Source: Ligula intestinalis | Taxonomy: Eukaryota > Platyhelminthes > Cestoda > Diphyllobothriidea > Diphyllobothriidae | Length of the DNA: 64,000 bases | Reading direction: 5' to 3' | Assembly (NCBI GenBank): GCA_036362985.1 | Contig: JAYGXS010000008.1 | Coordinates: forward strand, 24,779,648 to 24,843,647 | Shown: in pieces, positions 11,081 to 23,559 of the stretch | Layout: every line of letters starts with the position of its first letter | How positions within the stretch are numbered: the first letter of the stretch is position 1 | Position numbers and translations under genes: made by a program | Notes under the pieces: model-generated | Databases searched by the model: none | What the model was told of the DNA's origin: nothing | The model's input: the letters and a program-made list of their open reading frames with translations, nothing else

Positions 11081-11594
11081 CCAATTCAGTGACTGGGCCG
11101 GTCAATAATTAGCAGATGTTGTGTCTCCGAGTTGTACGTGTGGGTTAGAAGACAGAGAGGATAGCGAAGAATACTTTACTGTCACAGTTCCCTTGTAAAC
11201 ATCAATTTTGCGCGTGCACTCGACTGTCCCGTGTCCGTCAGCAAGTCCTCTGTGGTTGCGTCAAGGCGTTCTCGTCTGCTGCAAGTCCCGCCTACCGTGT
11301 CCGCTTTCGCATTTAAAAGCAATCGGTCCGTGCCCGCTTTCTCCCTTCTTATTGGTCCATAGGAGCAGCCATCGGATGCTGGTTGACCTCTCAAAGACAT
11401 GCATAATTTCGCGGCGTTCTTACCCGTGGTCAAAACCCTTTGTGACTGTGCACTTACATCTGTTCGCGATTCTTTATCCGGTGTGAGCTCAGAATGACAA
11501 TGAATGTGGCTCATGTGCTGGGCCGTCCTAACAGCAGCTCAGTCAGCGTTACCGCTGATACCAGCCGTGGAACACACAGTAGAGCAAACCCAGG
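11081..11594. other. Repeat-W-like fragment and unassigned sequence
   Basis: At 11150-11190 agacagagaggatagcgaag and actttactgtcac resemble the repeat W segment found at 20.45 kb. The rest is unassigned. Confidence 0.35.
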
Positions 11595-11730
11595 GACGGT
11601 GACCAGTGCGTATTGAAGTTTAAAGTGATGGTAGACTCGCATTGAGCCTCGGGTGGGACAGCAGTTTGGGTTGGGTATAACTGGCTGATGAGAGTCAAAA
11701 ATGGTCATTCCAGTCTCCCTTATCTTTGCC
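11595..11730 (+). repeat. tRNA-derived SINE (family 2), partial
   Basis: Contains gcctcgggtgggacagcagt, ggtataactggctgatga and the tail aatggtcattccagtctccc. The head is truncated. Confidence 0.6.
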
Positions 11731-11884
11731 GGCAACGCTATCTGTTTAAGCTACTAGCCACTGTGCAGCTGCAGGCGGGGATCGAGAAAGATTCCCAGGC
11801 CAGAGTGGGAAGAGTATGGACCGTAAGCGATCGGTGAACGTTCATCAAAGAGTGCGTCACTATCTCCTGATCTAAACCGGCAAG

Positions 11885-12022
11885 ACAACGAGCCCTATGG
11901 CTCAATGGTTAGGGCGTTTAACTTCTGACCTAGAGGTCGCAGATTCGAGCCTCGGGTGGGACACAACTTGGAACTGGGTATGAGCCAAAAATTGTCATTT
12001 CAGTCTCTCTTTTCTTTGGCTG
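11885..12022 (+). repeat. tRNA-derived SINE (family 2), well-preserved head
   Basis: GAGCCCTATGGCTCAATGGT gives an A box (TGGCTCAATGGTTAG) and GCAGATTCGAGCC a B box. The tail aaaattgtcatttcagtctc follows. This is the clearest internal Pol III promoter of the family in the window. Confidence 0.75.
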
Positions 12023-12890
12023 CAGTGTGCTATCTGAAAAGACTCGCTCCCCTCACCCCCCCCTCCCGGGGTTTCAGTGTCCTAACATAGGGAAGAAGAC
12101 CGGATGCGGAGTCCAGCATACATGGCTGGCTCGGTGTGAGGTCGCGCCTAGGCGTGCAATTGTTATGGTTGCGAATCCCCAAACGAAGCGTCCGCAGAAT
12201 CCTGTTATCTAGCACCCAGATTGGGCTCACCCAACAGCTCGCTGTGGGAAACATGAGTTACTACGACAAAAACTTCACCCTCGGCAGTTGGCAATGAGGA
12301 GGCGACTGTTCTAGGGCACAATCCGGCAGTTGACATGCGCAGCTGAGGTCTGCTAACTCAAAACTCCATCGGAGCGGTAGGACGAATGACCGTGAGAGAG
12401 AGGGTAGGAGAGAGAGAGAGAAAGATTGTCAAAACGTTAAAAAACTACTCGCGACTCAGTCGGCTGACGAGTGTACCCCCCCCCCCCCTGCCCTCCGACA
12501 TAGGCAGTCGCCCAGAGCCGGCTTGCGTGCAGCGATCGAAACAGATTGCTGTGGCGATCAGGGCGTCAGAAACAGCCTTCTCGCTAGCTCTATCTAGTAC
12601 CTCCGGTGATGCACTCAAAAAGACATGGCCTTCGAAGTTTATAAATTCTCTCTCTCTCTCCCTACCTCCCTCCCTCGTCAAGAATCGACTACTTCCATTT
12701 TGCTTTTAGTCCATTTACAGCGAGACTATGCAGTGCTCACCTGAGTTGAACGAAGGAGGAGAAAACGACTGCACTTGAAAAGTGTGAGAGACTTATACTA
12801 ACTAGCCTGTCTTGTGAAATGTTAGCCCTTTATCGACCGAGAGGTATTGGTAGAAGGGTTTGGGGCACATTTGAATAACTCGATTGATCT
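12023..12890. other. Simple-sequence stretches, no gene
   Basis: C-runs (near 12056 and 12476), a GA-rich stretch near 12395-12422 and a CT tract at 12646-12675. Open frames here are low complexity. Confidence 0.5.
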
Positions 12891-12894
12891 AGTT

Positions 12895-14105
12895 AGGAGA
12901 AACCTCGGCGGTCTCGATGGGATTCAAACCCTTAGCAGCAAGAGAAATGCCTAAGCACAGCCAACGCTCTAGCCAACTGGGCTATGAGGTCCGCGTCGGC
13001 AGCAGTGAGTCGAATCAAATGTGGGTCAAGCTACCCACCCAGTGTACTGCAACGTATGATACAGTAAACTGACTCAATCATCTGGAATCCACCAGAATGA
13101 CTACTGAACTCACTTAATTGTTCGGGGGTGGGCGGGTCTGCTTAATTCGGTCGAACCAATTGTGAAAACATTCGGGGCATCGGTGGGAGTCTAACACTTA
13201 GCAGCAAGGAAGGTTTTTGCGCAGCCAAAGCTCTACTGAGTTACGACGCTACGTCGTGCGCCGTGAATTTAACCACATTTGGATCGATTTTACCCACCCA
13301 ACTTACTGCTCGTATGGAATCCACCATTACGGAACAGCAAGCTGACTGCCCAGGCAGGATTTCCTAAGCAATCGGTTCTAGAATCCACCAGATGAGGACC
13401 AGGCACAATTTATCAAAGGGGAGGGGTTGTGGTAGATTGTAATAATTCATTTGACCCAGAAGTGGAAAACTCGGCGGCCTTAGTATGATGCAAATTCACG
13501 ACAGCAAACGGGAAAGGCTTCAGTACAGCCGACGCTCTAGCCATTTGAACTACGAGGCCCCCCACATCTGGAACCGTGAGTTAAACAACACTCGGGGTCA
13601 AGTTACCCACCCAGCCTCCTTCGACGTATGGAATTGAGCAATTCTGATAGAGTGGGCTGAATACCCAAACGGGATTTCCTAGGCAATCAATCTGGAATCC
13701 ACCAAATGACTACCAGGCACAGTTTTTAGCAAAGGGGTTTGGGGCAAATTTGAATAAAGCCCTGGACCCCGTTTTGAAAAATTCGGCGGCCAAGATGAGA
13801 TTCAAACTCACGACAGCAAACGGAGAAGGCTTTAGTACAGCCGACGCTCTAACCACCTGAGCTACGAGGCTCCCCCCGAGAGCCCTGCGCTTAATCACAC
13901 TTGGGGTCCCGGTACCCGCCGAGACTCCTACAACGGACGGAAGCCACTATTTTAAGGCAGTAAGCTGATTAATATTCCAGCAGGACATTCTAGACGACAA
14001 TCGATCTAGAATCCACACAAGTGTGATTAAACTCACAGCACAGTGTGGGGTCCTCGTAGCTCAGTTGGCTAGAGCGTTGGCTGCGAGTCTGCGGTAACAA
14101 ACCAC
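12895..14105 (-). repeat. Tandem array of tRNA-like units (family 1 relatives)
   Basis: Four minus-strand units begin near 12905, 13172, 13473 and 13791 (spacing about 267, 301 and 318 bp). Each has a B-box-like GRTTTGAATC complement, an A-box-like stretch (tctagccaactgggctatga, taaccacctgagctacgagg) and the body gaatccaccagaatgac. A plus-strand head (ctcgtagctcagttggctag) closes the array at about 14048-14100. Confidence 0.7.
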
Positions 14106-16253
14106 TTAAGAGCAGCACGTCAATAACGGTTTGTTTTCCCACACCAAAGCAACCTTTTTCACGTTTACTGTGTCTTTTATGGCACCGCCATTGGACCTAA
14201 ATTACTATCTGCAAGCACTGAGCAGAGATTTTTGGAGGAAAAGCCATGATCGGAATTGTAGCGATCGGCGGAGAACTGTGGTTGCCTTAACGCCCCCTGA
14301 GATTTCCTCTTATTGCCAAGAACGAAGTAAAAACCTCCAGAGAACTCGTTGCCAGCAGAGGTTAACAAAAAAGCGCTGGAGGTGCCCAATGCCATTAGTT
14401 CAGGAGAATATAAGAAAATGTTTCAATAAGGTAAGTAAAACGCCCTCGGGCGAAAGCATATTGTCTGATGGACGGTATTTTGAAGGCGATTAATGCTTTC
14501 TTTTTTGAGATATCATCTTTAATCTGCAATAAAGACTCAATCAATAGTTTTCGTTTTTCGGCAATACACTCTCTCAGAGTCTTAAAAACCATACGCCGTA
14601 TACGTTCCATGTAGAGGAGATGTCATATGGGATTCCTAAACGTTTTTCCATGGACGTGAAGCCTCTTGTGGAATGTAGCTGCTGTGCGAGTCGACATTTT
14701 AAAGGTCTTAAAACGTCTTCTACTTACAACCATTTTTTCCCAAATCAAGGGATATCCTTTTTTTCAAAAATGAAATCTCAAAAAAGACGTACTTAGTTGT
14801 CCTAATAAATGCAGGAAAAAATATGTATGTGTTACTTCTATAAAATATAGTTGAAGATTTTATGGCCCACGCCTGGTGATAACACAAATTGGGGGCTTGC
14901 ACGACGGTGGTCCCCGAAGTTAGCACAAGAGAACGCAATCGACCAACTGGCGAGGTTATTAACAGAAAGCAACTGCATTCTATGACAAAAAGGCTGCGTA
15001 TATTTATTGATTCGCTTGATGAGAAAGTGTTGGAGGCATGGACCAATCAGATTTGGCGAGAGATCGATAGTCACAGCTCAGGTGCTTGGCTCTCACGCAG
15101 GCGTCTTTCTGTGTGATGGCTCACCCTAGGAAGGGAGGCATTACCACAACAGAATTCAAAGGAGCATCAAAAAATATGAAAAGCGAATACATGAACACCA
15201 GCTGGCTGTGAGAAGGCTGGATACAAAGTTGGAGGAAGCAACCCCTGCTGCAGAGATGGGACACGTCGTCAACGCTGACGCTGCTGCAAGTGTGGGCTGA
15301 GGTGATGATCAAGGCAAATTGAAGAGGCCTAGCTGTCGAGCGACTAGCCGGTAAACCGATACATACCTTTTCCTGCCCCACCCATGTTGTATCAAAAATA
15401 ATTTTATTAGGGGACAGTTACAATTCGGAACAAACGGGGCCACCAACTAGTTCCATGGCCAACATGCATGTCCATAAAACAGGTCAAGGCGAGACGGGGG
15501 TGGACGCGACACACGGAGAGACGAACAGAAAAATACTGGCACCCCAGTTACGGATGGGGTCAATGAAAAAACCATCCGTGAGACCCGAGACACACAGCGG
15601 CTCGATCGGGATGGCAGGCTGCGCACTCGGACGAAAGGAGCGGCATATATTGAGAACCAAAAGCCAGAGTATTCACTCTCTGAAGACGAGAGAACTATCC
15701 GAAACGTCAGATACCTCCCCCACCGGCGAGTGCTCTTTCTCCTCCCCTCGTTAGCAGTTCATCAAATTTTACAGGCAGCCGGTCAGGAATTCATTCAACA
15801 CCGGCATCATCCGCCGTCTGAAGTATCTTGGGATTCTGCTACAAGATAAGAAGTTGTAGTACAACCTCCACTTAAGTTATCCTGCCTAACTGAAAACGCA
15901 CTTCAGAATTTCGGTTGATAATTCAGTTACCGTATGCCCCCGCCTGATAGTCCATCGTGTCTTGAAACGAAAGAGGGCCCTCAAAAACTGTTTCGAGAGA
16001 ACAGTTATGGAAGACGTTCGGGTCATCTAATTCATTTTGTGTATACGCCCCCTTCCCTCCCGACAAGATAGGGAAAAATGGACTTTACTTCTCTCTGTCT
16101 CTCTACTACTACTACTACCACTACCATTACTACTAGTGGTAGTACTACTACTAATACTTAGGGAGAGGGTGTTACAATTGCAATGCACTGCCGGACGGGG
16201 CATATAATTCTACGTATGAATTTGAAAATAGGTATCCTAAGAAATATAATTTG
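14106..16253. other. No gene called; short degenerate hammerhead-like motif
   Basis: Several 60-120-codon frames without domains. 14990-15100 shares gagaaagtgttggaggcatg and accaatcaga with 21.1 and 21.5 kb. CTGAAGA at 15680 and GAAACGTCAG at 15701 resemble a decayed hammerhead. A short CTA run is at 16105-16155. Confidence 0.4.
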
Positions 16254-17605
16254 AGGGAAAAGACTCGTTGGGTAACAGGAACGAATCCTATTGTAAATTT
16301 TCGACGCTGGCACACCGCGTCATCTTCGGACGCGAGGGAAATTTGCAAAGAACAGTGCGCATTTTTAAACATGCCGAAAAATGGATAGTGATTTGTCATA
16401 CTTGGTCAAAAGCAGGCTTTGTGGTTGGCACTTTTCCAATCATTTCTTGGGATTGATGTTCATTGAATCCAAATCAACGTGCCCATTGATGTATTATTCG
16501 TTAGAGCAAATGGCCTCTAAAAATGTGTGGCCTTTCTTATATGGGCAGGAGCCTACTATGCGGGTTTGGTCCCATGCAAACTTGTGCCCAGTTTCAAGCG
16601 AACGCATGGCGACTTCGTACAGGTGGTCACGCATTTTTACCGCTAATTGATGTTTATGTATGTGTGTAGAGGCGGACCTTCCTGTCTGTCCACAATAAAT
16701 TGCATCGCAGTCGCCGCAAGGCATTTTGTAAACGACCTTTTTTCTTTCCAAATAGCCAACCCTATCCTTAGGGTGTACAAGCTGATTTCGAAGTGTGGTC
16801 GCTGGCTTGTGCGCCACTTGGATCTGGTACTTCCTAAGGTGTCTTTCAACGAGTTCAGACACGTTTTTAATGAATGGAAGTGTTCGCCAACTTCTTGAAT
16901 TGGACGCTTGATTGGAACAATCTAGTTTCTTTTCTTTTTGTTTTAACTCTTGTCGTCTCATATATCGACGCACAAACTCTCCGGGGTAACCGTTTTTGGA
17001 AAACAATTCGAATAAGTAATTCATTATGGCTTGGTAGAGTTCGGAGCTAGAACAATGCGTTCTTGCTCGATTCATGAGGGCAATAACAGCACTCCGTTTG
17101 TGAGCAATAGGGTGGTTGCTCTTGCAATCAAGAATAACGTCAGCATAGGCCTTTTTGCAGTAAACCGATGTTTGAAAAGTTTCGTCAGTATTACGCTGTA
17201 CGAGGATGTCAAGTCATGGGAGTTGACTTTTAACTTCTCTTTCGAGCGTAAACGTGATTCCTGGCATCGTTGAAAAAAGAGCCAATCACCAAAGCCTACG
17301 TTTGATAAAGGATGAAAAATCATTATCGGTTTTTCGGTGTGTTTAAAAATGCACACTGTTCTATGCACATTTCCCTCACGTCCGACGACGACCTCCTGCG
17401 CCAGCATCGAACATTTACAATAAAGTTCGTTCCTGTTACCCAAAGAATCTTTTCTCTCAAATATGATTCTGCCCCAGACCGCCTGTAGATAGGTTTTGAC
17501 TGCTCTCATCCAGCTCCTGGTAGCGAAAGTGTTACCAGGGCGCGGAGGGCTGAGGTCTGGCGCACCGACTGCCTTATAAAATGCCGCAAGTCTCCATGAC
17601 GGCAC
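16254..17605 (-). mobile_element. Decayed Penelope-like element with inverted repeats
   Basis: The minus frame 17075-16494 (193 codons) has the PLE C-terminus: helices, then VYK (115-117), CGDC (120-123), YCGQTGR (127-133) and LEA (186-188) of a GIY-YIG endonuclease. Immediately upstream another frame reads the connecting segment with VYCKKAYADV and SNHPIAHKR. A stop and frame break near 17214 separate it from the 177-codon frame at 17072-17605. The segment 16254-16463 (+) repeats 17255-17462 (-) in inverse orientation, so a copy of the upstream part lies inverted beyond the 3' end. The reverse transcriptase palm is missing. Known: Penelope retrotransposons pair RT with GIY-YIG. This copy cannot be active. 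Confidence 0.8.
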
Positions 17606-18499
17606 TGTGACAGTACGATCGTGAACCGCCCTTAAAAAGGTTTGCTTGCCACCGCTGCCTTTTAGTTGGGTGCTTGAGCCAAAGTGCTAGAAGCGAGCCA
17701 ACCTCGAACAAACAATCCAAGCGGCTGTTGCGGACCTACCTGGCTGCATTCAAAATCCCCAAGATCCCTCATGAACATTTGTCCTGTGACCAGTCAAACA
17801 AGGCGTACTCGCTGTGTTATAAAAGACAACTTCCTGCAACCAACCAGGCCCCAATATTTGGTGACGTCCGATTGGTCATCTCGTCGTGCAGATACGTCTT
17901 GCATGAAACTCGTTGTGAGTAACCGGCCTGAGTTAGGCCGCATGAAACCTCCCCATCGCTTCAGGCGACCCCCCCCCCCCTCGAGGGGCGGGGTGGTGGT
18001 ACCATGACAGTCTCAAATGCCCATATTGCAATCCCAAACCCACTAGACAACAAAAACAACGACAGAACAGACATCCAATCAAAGAAACAGACGAAGACTA
18101 TTAGCATAACCCTGGAAACAGGTTTTTTTAGGCACGATTTTTTTCCAAAGCACATTCACTGTGTGTGTGTGTGCGGACTGAAGTGCCAAATATCAAATAC
18201 GACATTTGGGGCGAAATTTTCGAGGGCAAGTCCTCATGGCTCAGACTCGTTTTCGAACGTGAATGATGAACGTAATGATAAACGAAGAACGGAGGGAGAG
18301 GCAACCAACCATTCGGACAGAAACGGTGGGGGTTGCGAGCAGGGACAGTGAACTACTAGTATGAATTCATTCAAGGAAAGCTAGAAAAGCTGAACTTCAG
18401 GAAAGAATGCTTGTACTCAGGGAAACTTACCCTTGCTCCCCCGCCCTAGGGTCGTTGAACAGGAGAGCGTTCTTCCAGGAGCGAGCGCCAAGAACCCAG
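17606..18499. other. No gene recognised
   Basis: C-run and short frames only. Nothing assignable. Confidence 0.35.
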
Positions 18500-18650
18500 G
18501 TAAACCATGCTTCGCTGAAGGGTCGCCCGTATTGCGAACTCACCCATCCACGCACACCTCCGTGCCGAATTTTCAGGCGCACGGGGTAAGCCAATAACAA
18601 CTGAGCTAGCATCTTCTAACCCAATCAGAAATTCGGATGGAAATTCCGGA
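18500..18650 (+). repeat. Repeat V, copy 1
   Basis: Shares gggtcgcccg, tttcaggcgcacggggta, gagctagcatctt and acccaatcagaaattcggat with 25860-26000 in the same order. Confidence 0.65.
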
Positions 18651-18814
18651 AGGAAGCGAACAACACTCCAAAAATCCTGGCACGCTGTTGGGACTGCCAT
18701 CGTCGAGAGAACACGCGAGACCACCGCCGGCCAGGTTCTGAGGTCACGCATGACAAAGGCCACGAAAAGACGCATGCACGCGCGCGCGTCACCGAGGGAG
18801 TGACCGGTTACCTA

Positions 18815-19455
18815 AGGACACGATGGCTGGAGGCATAATGGCTGCTTGTAGAGGCCACTCGTGGACAGCCAATAGAGAACAATGACTACTGGCCCTCAAA
18901 TATGCTGCCACCACTGAAGGCGACACTCTGCTGCTGAGACACCCTGCCGAAGATCCGACATTCTGCTGCTGGGGACGCAGGACATGCTGCCGACGAGACC
19001 GACGACAGAAGACGTTGCTGATGGACGCACAGAAGACAACGCTGATGTAGAAGCAGAACTAGTAACAGTAAAGTACTAACTGTTATCCTGTTCTACCTTC
19101 TCTTCCTAACACGTAACTGGCGGGCATAACCAGTGTTGACACAGGAACACACTCGGTTATAACAGTGGCGCCGCAGGTGATCACTGCAAACGCAAGGTGT
19201 TATAACCTTGTGTGTTCATGTGCCAACACTGGTTATGTCCCCCAGTTACTTATTTGGAAGAGAAGGCAGAACAGGATAGCAAATAGTACTTTACTGCCAG
19301 CTCTAATAGTACATCAGCTCTGTTTCATGTGTGCCCAGCGGCTTGTCTTCTGTAGTTGTCTCGGCCAACAGCGTTCAATGTCTCTAGCAGACGGGTCCCG
19401 GGTCGCTAGCAGCCGAATAGCGCGTCGTCGGTAGCTCGTCTCCAGCAACAGCGGC
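18815..19455. repeat. Repeat W foldback (two inverted arms)
   Basis: 18815-19165 resembles the minus-type W copy and 19195-19455 the plus-type copy, separated by about 30 nt (gtggcgccgcaggtgatcac). The arms can pair over roughly 270 bp (accagtgttgacacaggaac against gttcatgtgccaacactggt). The spacer starts TGGCGCC, as some retroelement primer sites do. No protein is encoded. Confidence 0.7.
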
Positions 19456-20965
19456 ATCCCCTTCGAGCAATTGCAACACACCAGTATCAAACCACTTGAA
19501 ATCGCTTCACGTTTATGTAAAAGCAGCTGCCATCATCACTCAAAAGTCATCACACACACACACTCTCGAGGACAACTGGACGCAGTCAACATCAGCCTTG
19601 TCTTCGCCAGCGGCCAATGCTGTTTGAGAAAGCGATGCAGGCTTCTGTGCACAATGAGGCCCTCACTCTGGTGACTCATGCCTTTTACCTTTATCTGGGA
19701 TTCAACCTGATGATTGTAGTGATCCGAGTACAACCACTGCTTAGACTGCTACACTTTTGAGTGATGGTAGAATTGCGCTGCATCTACTACACTCTATCTT
19801 TCCTCGTCTTCATGTGTCATCCGGTGCCAAGACGAAGTCAGTACGACCGAAGTCGGACTCGGGCGCAGGTGGCTGACGCGGCCCGAGCCTGCATCTACGC
19901 GGGCCACCAAACTCCCTCCCCGTGTTTGATATTTGTGACGGGGGCGTGATCCGAATAACGTCTGCAGTGCCTTGATCTGACTTCTACACCGGAAATAATT
20001 ACGTACAAAAACAATCCATAGAGTTGTCACTTTGTGAGGTGTGCTGTAATGCAAACCCCGCTATCTAGGAAGCATCACTGTACAATGTAAATAGCACCTT
20101 TATTTTGCCATAAGTCATTGGGACACTAGTTGTCGGTATAACCGAGGCTTAGGTCCTTATTGCAAGTGAGATAGCAAACGAGTGCAATTTTGATACTTGA
20201 GTGCTGTTTTCGTCAACACACACTGCGTACAAATTTCGTCGTGCGATTAAGAACCTTCCTTTCAAAGTTGGTCTCTCACCCCTGTGACAGCGTATACTTT
20301 CTTCTGATGATGGGTTCGAGGTAGAGTGATCCCCAAACGTCAGGCTAATAGACGCCGTGTTCAAGCGGTCGTATCTTCTTATGAACTTGTTATAACTTGT
20401 GTGTTCCTGTGTCAACACCGGTTTTGTCCCCCAGTTACGTGTTAGGAAGAGAAGGCAGAACAGGATAGCAGATAGTACTTCACTGTCGCTTCTACTAGTA
20501 CATCAGCTCTGTTTCCTGTGTGTCCAGCAGCTTGTCTTCTGTGTCTGTCAGCAGCTTGTGTTCAGTCGTCGACTTGGCCAACAGCATTGCCTGTCTCTAG
20601 CAGTCATGTCCCGATCTCTAGCAGCAGAATTGCTGGTCGTCAGTAGCGCGTCTCCAGTAACAGAATGCCGCCTTCAGCGGTGGCAGCATATTTAAGGGCC
20701 AGTAGTAATTGTCCCCCATTGGCTCTCCACGATTGGCCTTTACAGGCAGCCGTCATGCCTCCAGCCATCGTGTCCTTAGTGTGACCTGTCGATAGCCGCA
20801 ACCTGGCCGCGGGGCAGTCTCGCTTGCGCGCACCTCCTTTGTCCTGGCCTAATGTCCGCCCTTTGGAGGTCGCTTGTATCCGCATGAACCGGTCGCCAGT
20901 AAGGTTCCTTTGTTCTGGTTCCCTCAGGATTGCCCGAGTAATAACTCGCGTCTGTGACGTCCCAA
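19453..20965 (+). repeat. Repeat W, plus copy (1.5 kb)
   Basis: Reverse complement of 6617-8128. Begins cggcatccccttcgagcaat and ends near gcgtctgtgacgtccca. On the plus strand CTGATGA at 20304-20310 and CCAAACGTCAGG at 20332-20343 look like a worn hammerhead core. 19453-19760 is the part shared with repeat X. Confidence 0.8.
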
Positions 20966-21179
20966 CAAAAGGTGATAGCAGGGTCGACGCAGGGGATCAC
21001 TGCAGACGCAAGGATATAACATGCCTTAATTCCCAAAACGAGTCATCGCGCACAGAAAGGCGCCTGCGCGAGCTGCCACGCTGCCATGAGATCGCGCACC
21101 TGGCCCGTGGCTATTGACTCCTTTGGTCAGATCTGATTGGTCCATTTCTTCGACACTTTCTCATCACAGGAAACGGGGG

Positions 21180-21480
21180 CAGCCTTAATCTAATCTCTAC
21201 CCTAAACCTAAACAGCACTGTTCCCACGAGCCCAAACCTTAAGCCTTACCCTAAGCCGCTAACTTTGACCCTAACCTTAATCTTATACCTAATCCTAACT
21301 CGCATCTTCATCGTTAACCTAATTTCTCCGGACATTAGCTCAAAGCCACGCGCATTGCAGACGGTTCCTGCCGTTCCCCTGTCCTGATTAGGCGGCCATC
21401 ATACCTTATCCGAACCTGCGATGTGCTCTGCCATGAGTTTGCGCACCTGGACCGTGGCTATCGATCTTTCATCACATCTG
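21180..21480 (+). repeat. Repeat with degenerate CCTAA-rich segment, copy 1
   Basis: Irregular ccctaa, cctaac and ccttaa words at about 21195-21320, then aaagccacgcgcattg, cgttcccctgtcctg and gcggccatcatacc. The block from aaagcc onward matches 22395-22470. Confidence 0.65.
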
Positions 21481-21599
21481 ATTGGTCAATTTCTCCAACA
21501 CTTTCTCATGAAGCTGATCAATAAAATTAATATGCGAAAAAATTCGAGGTCCAGATAAAATATTCCCCACCTCAAAGAGGGTGGAAACGCTCAAGAGGC

Positions 21600-21900
21600 A
21601 CAAAAACGACTTGAAACAGCTGAAGAAGACGCTCATGAGAGCGCAAGCAATTCAAACAGCCACGAAAATCGATCGGTGCAATCGATTAACAGATGGACGA
21701 ATGGTCGCTCACATTTACCTAACGCGAACAGGAGTACAGACACCACGCTCTGACGATGGAAGCGAGCGAGCTTTTGAAACGTCCGCCAGAATACATTTGG
21801 GTCCCAGAAATCGTTTCTACTTCTTCTTCTTCTTCCGAGGATGATGTACGGATCAATAAAAATACGCAGCCTTTTTGTGTGAGAGTGACTTGCTAATACA
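21600..21900 (+). other. Hammerhead-type motif in a Penelope-like remnant
   Basis: Intact core: CTGACGA at 21750-21756, stem II 21758-21763 with 21770-21775 (6 bp including two G-T, 6-nt loop), GAAA at 21776-21779, CGTC at 21780-21783. Helix III would be the self-complementary ACGT, a form known for hammerheads of Penelope elements that work as dimers. Helix I pairing is weak here. A TTC run and caataaaaatacgcagcc follow. Confidence 0.55.
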
Positions 21901-22239
21901 GCTCCCCACGTGGTCGATTGCTTTCTCTTCCTCTCCCTTACTGGCCTTGTGAACAACATTTTTCAGAAGCTCTCAGTTCGTGCTAATTAGAAGCACCGAA
22001 AGCGGATCATAATACACGATCGGGTGGCTTATCAGTTCTGTCCATATCTTATGATGGTCATGCAACAGATAGTTCAGGTAGGAGTGATCTCAAGGTAAGG
22101 CATATTTTCAAAAGGACTGTACGCCTGGGATGGGGGGATACAGTTGAAGACTGCCTAAGTAAGACATGGAAATAGGAACGACATCCCGTTTAGGCCTTGC
22201 GTTACACCTCAGGAAAGGGGGAAGAGGGCAACTACTCCC

Positions 22240-22540
22240 GCATCCTAAGCCTTAAACTAATTCTAGCATAAAACTAATCCGCGACCTTAATCTTAACCCT
22301 ACACGTGATCCTGACGTGATCTGACATTAACTTCAACTTTAAACCTAACCTTAACCCTCGCGTTAATCGTAAACCAAGCTTCCCTGGAATGGAGCCTAAA
22401 GCCACGCGCATTGTAGACGGTTTCTGGCGTTCCCCTGTCCTGTTCAAGCGGCCACCATACCATACACCCAGGGCAGCGGCGTGGGTCAGTTTGCGTGCGC
22501 CCGCCCACATGCGTACTCCCGCGTGCCGGCCCGGTCCGCG
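22240..22540 (+). repeat. Repeat with degenerate CCTAA-rich segment, copy 2
   Basis: ttaaccctacacgtgatc, taaacctaaccttaacc, then aaagccacgcgcattg, cgttcccctgtcctgttc and gcggccaccatacc, as in copy 1 about 1 kb upstream. Confidence 0.65.
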
Positions 22541-22662
22541 GAACACCCTGCGAACGGTCTACTTCGCGGTCTCGTCACCCAAAACGCGGCCAGCTGTGTG
22601 TGAGAGTGACTTTGTGTTTTGTTATGAAGGAACGGCCGGCTGGCGGCCCTGGATGCCCGCGC

Positions 22663-22672
22663 NNNNNNNNNN
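22663..22672. other. Assembly gap (10 N)
   Basis: Ten N bases. Frames crossing them are not interpretable. Confidence 1.
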
Positions 22673-23559
22673 GGATAACCGTGGCGGCGGAATGCAACAC
22701 TCAACCTATCGCCTCTCGCGACTGCTTGCACTTGCACACTAATGTCGACCGGTCTGGCCAATCACCTCTTCGGAGGCTGACTCACGCATATGCCATGATT
22801 AGGTTTTTTATCCTCTTACGGTGGTCATACAGCAGGTAGTGCGGGCGTACATTGCATTGTTCATGAGCAGACGTTCTGTAAAATCCAAGCTACTGATAGA
22901 TACTCTGGTAGGCCTATAGGTAGTTTCTATAGACAGCAAACTGCACAACATAAGGGCATGGTAGGATTTGTACATTACTTTACAAATGTTCGAGTATTAT
23001 TATCCAAATGCTAACCACTATTACCTCACACAGACTGGGAGTGCATACTGGGTGCGACTCCTTAAAAAGCACACACACACAGGCAGTACTTATAGTATAC
23101 TAGCTACCAGCCTTAGTGAGCATGATTGCCAGAAACTAGGACTTTTAGCATAGGCGCACACCTATAGCAGCAGTATCTTGATGGATAGAGTTGAGAGTGC
23201 AAAGACCAAGGCAAACGCTGCTGTGCTCAGGACCCCGAGCATGTATTTACCCGGAATATTTAAACGCACATTCACACACCTTGTTGAGACCGGGGGGATA
23301 GGAGCCCTAGCGTTGGCTTAATCAGCGTCACTTCGGACAAATGGTGGCGTCAGTGCCAGAACCAGTACTACTAGACTTCTTGCCGAGATTTAGAGGCTAT
23401 GAGCCCCATGCTGACTTTAATCAGCGTCACTTTTGACTTACAAAACAGTCAGTGATGATACCAGTAACTACTAACACTAAGCTACACCCTAGTTAGTAGT
23501 ATTAGATATAGCAGTACCAGTCCTGGCTTGCTAAAGTCTGGCTAGACACCTACTATAGG
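22673..23559. other. Nothing recognised
   Basis: Short CA run near 23070 and unassigned sequence. The phrase taatcagcgtcactt occurs at about 23320 and 23417, a small local duplication. Confidence 0.35.

Noticed and set aside
14131..14493. Plus frame ending at a GTAAGT near 14430
   Set aside because: The donor is good, but no acceptor with a pyrimidine tract was found and the protein is not recognised.
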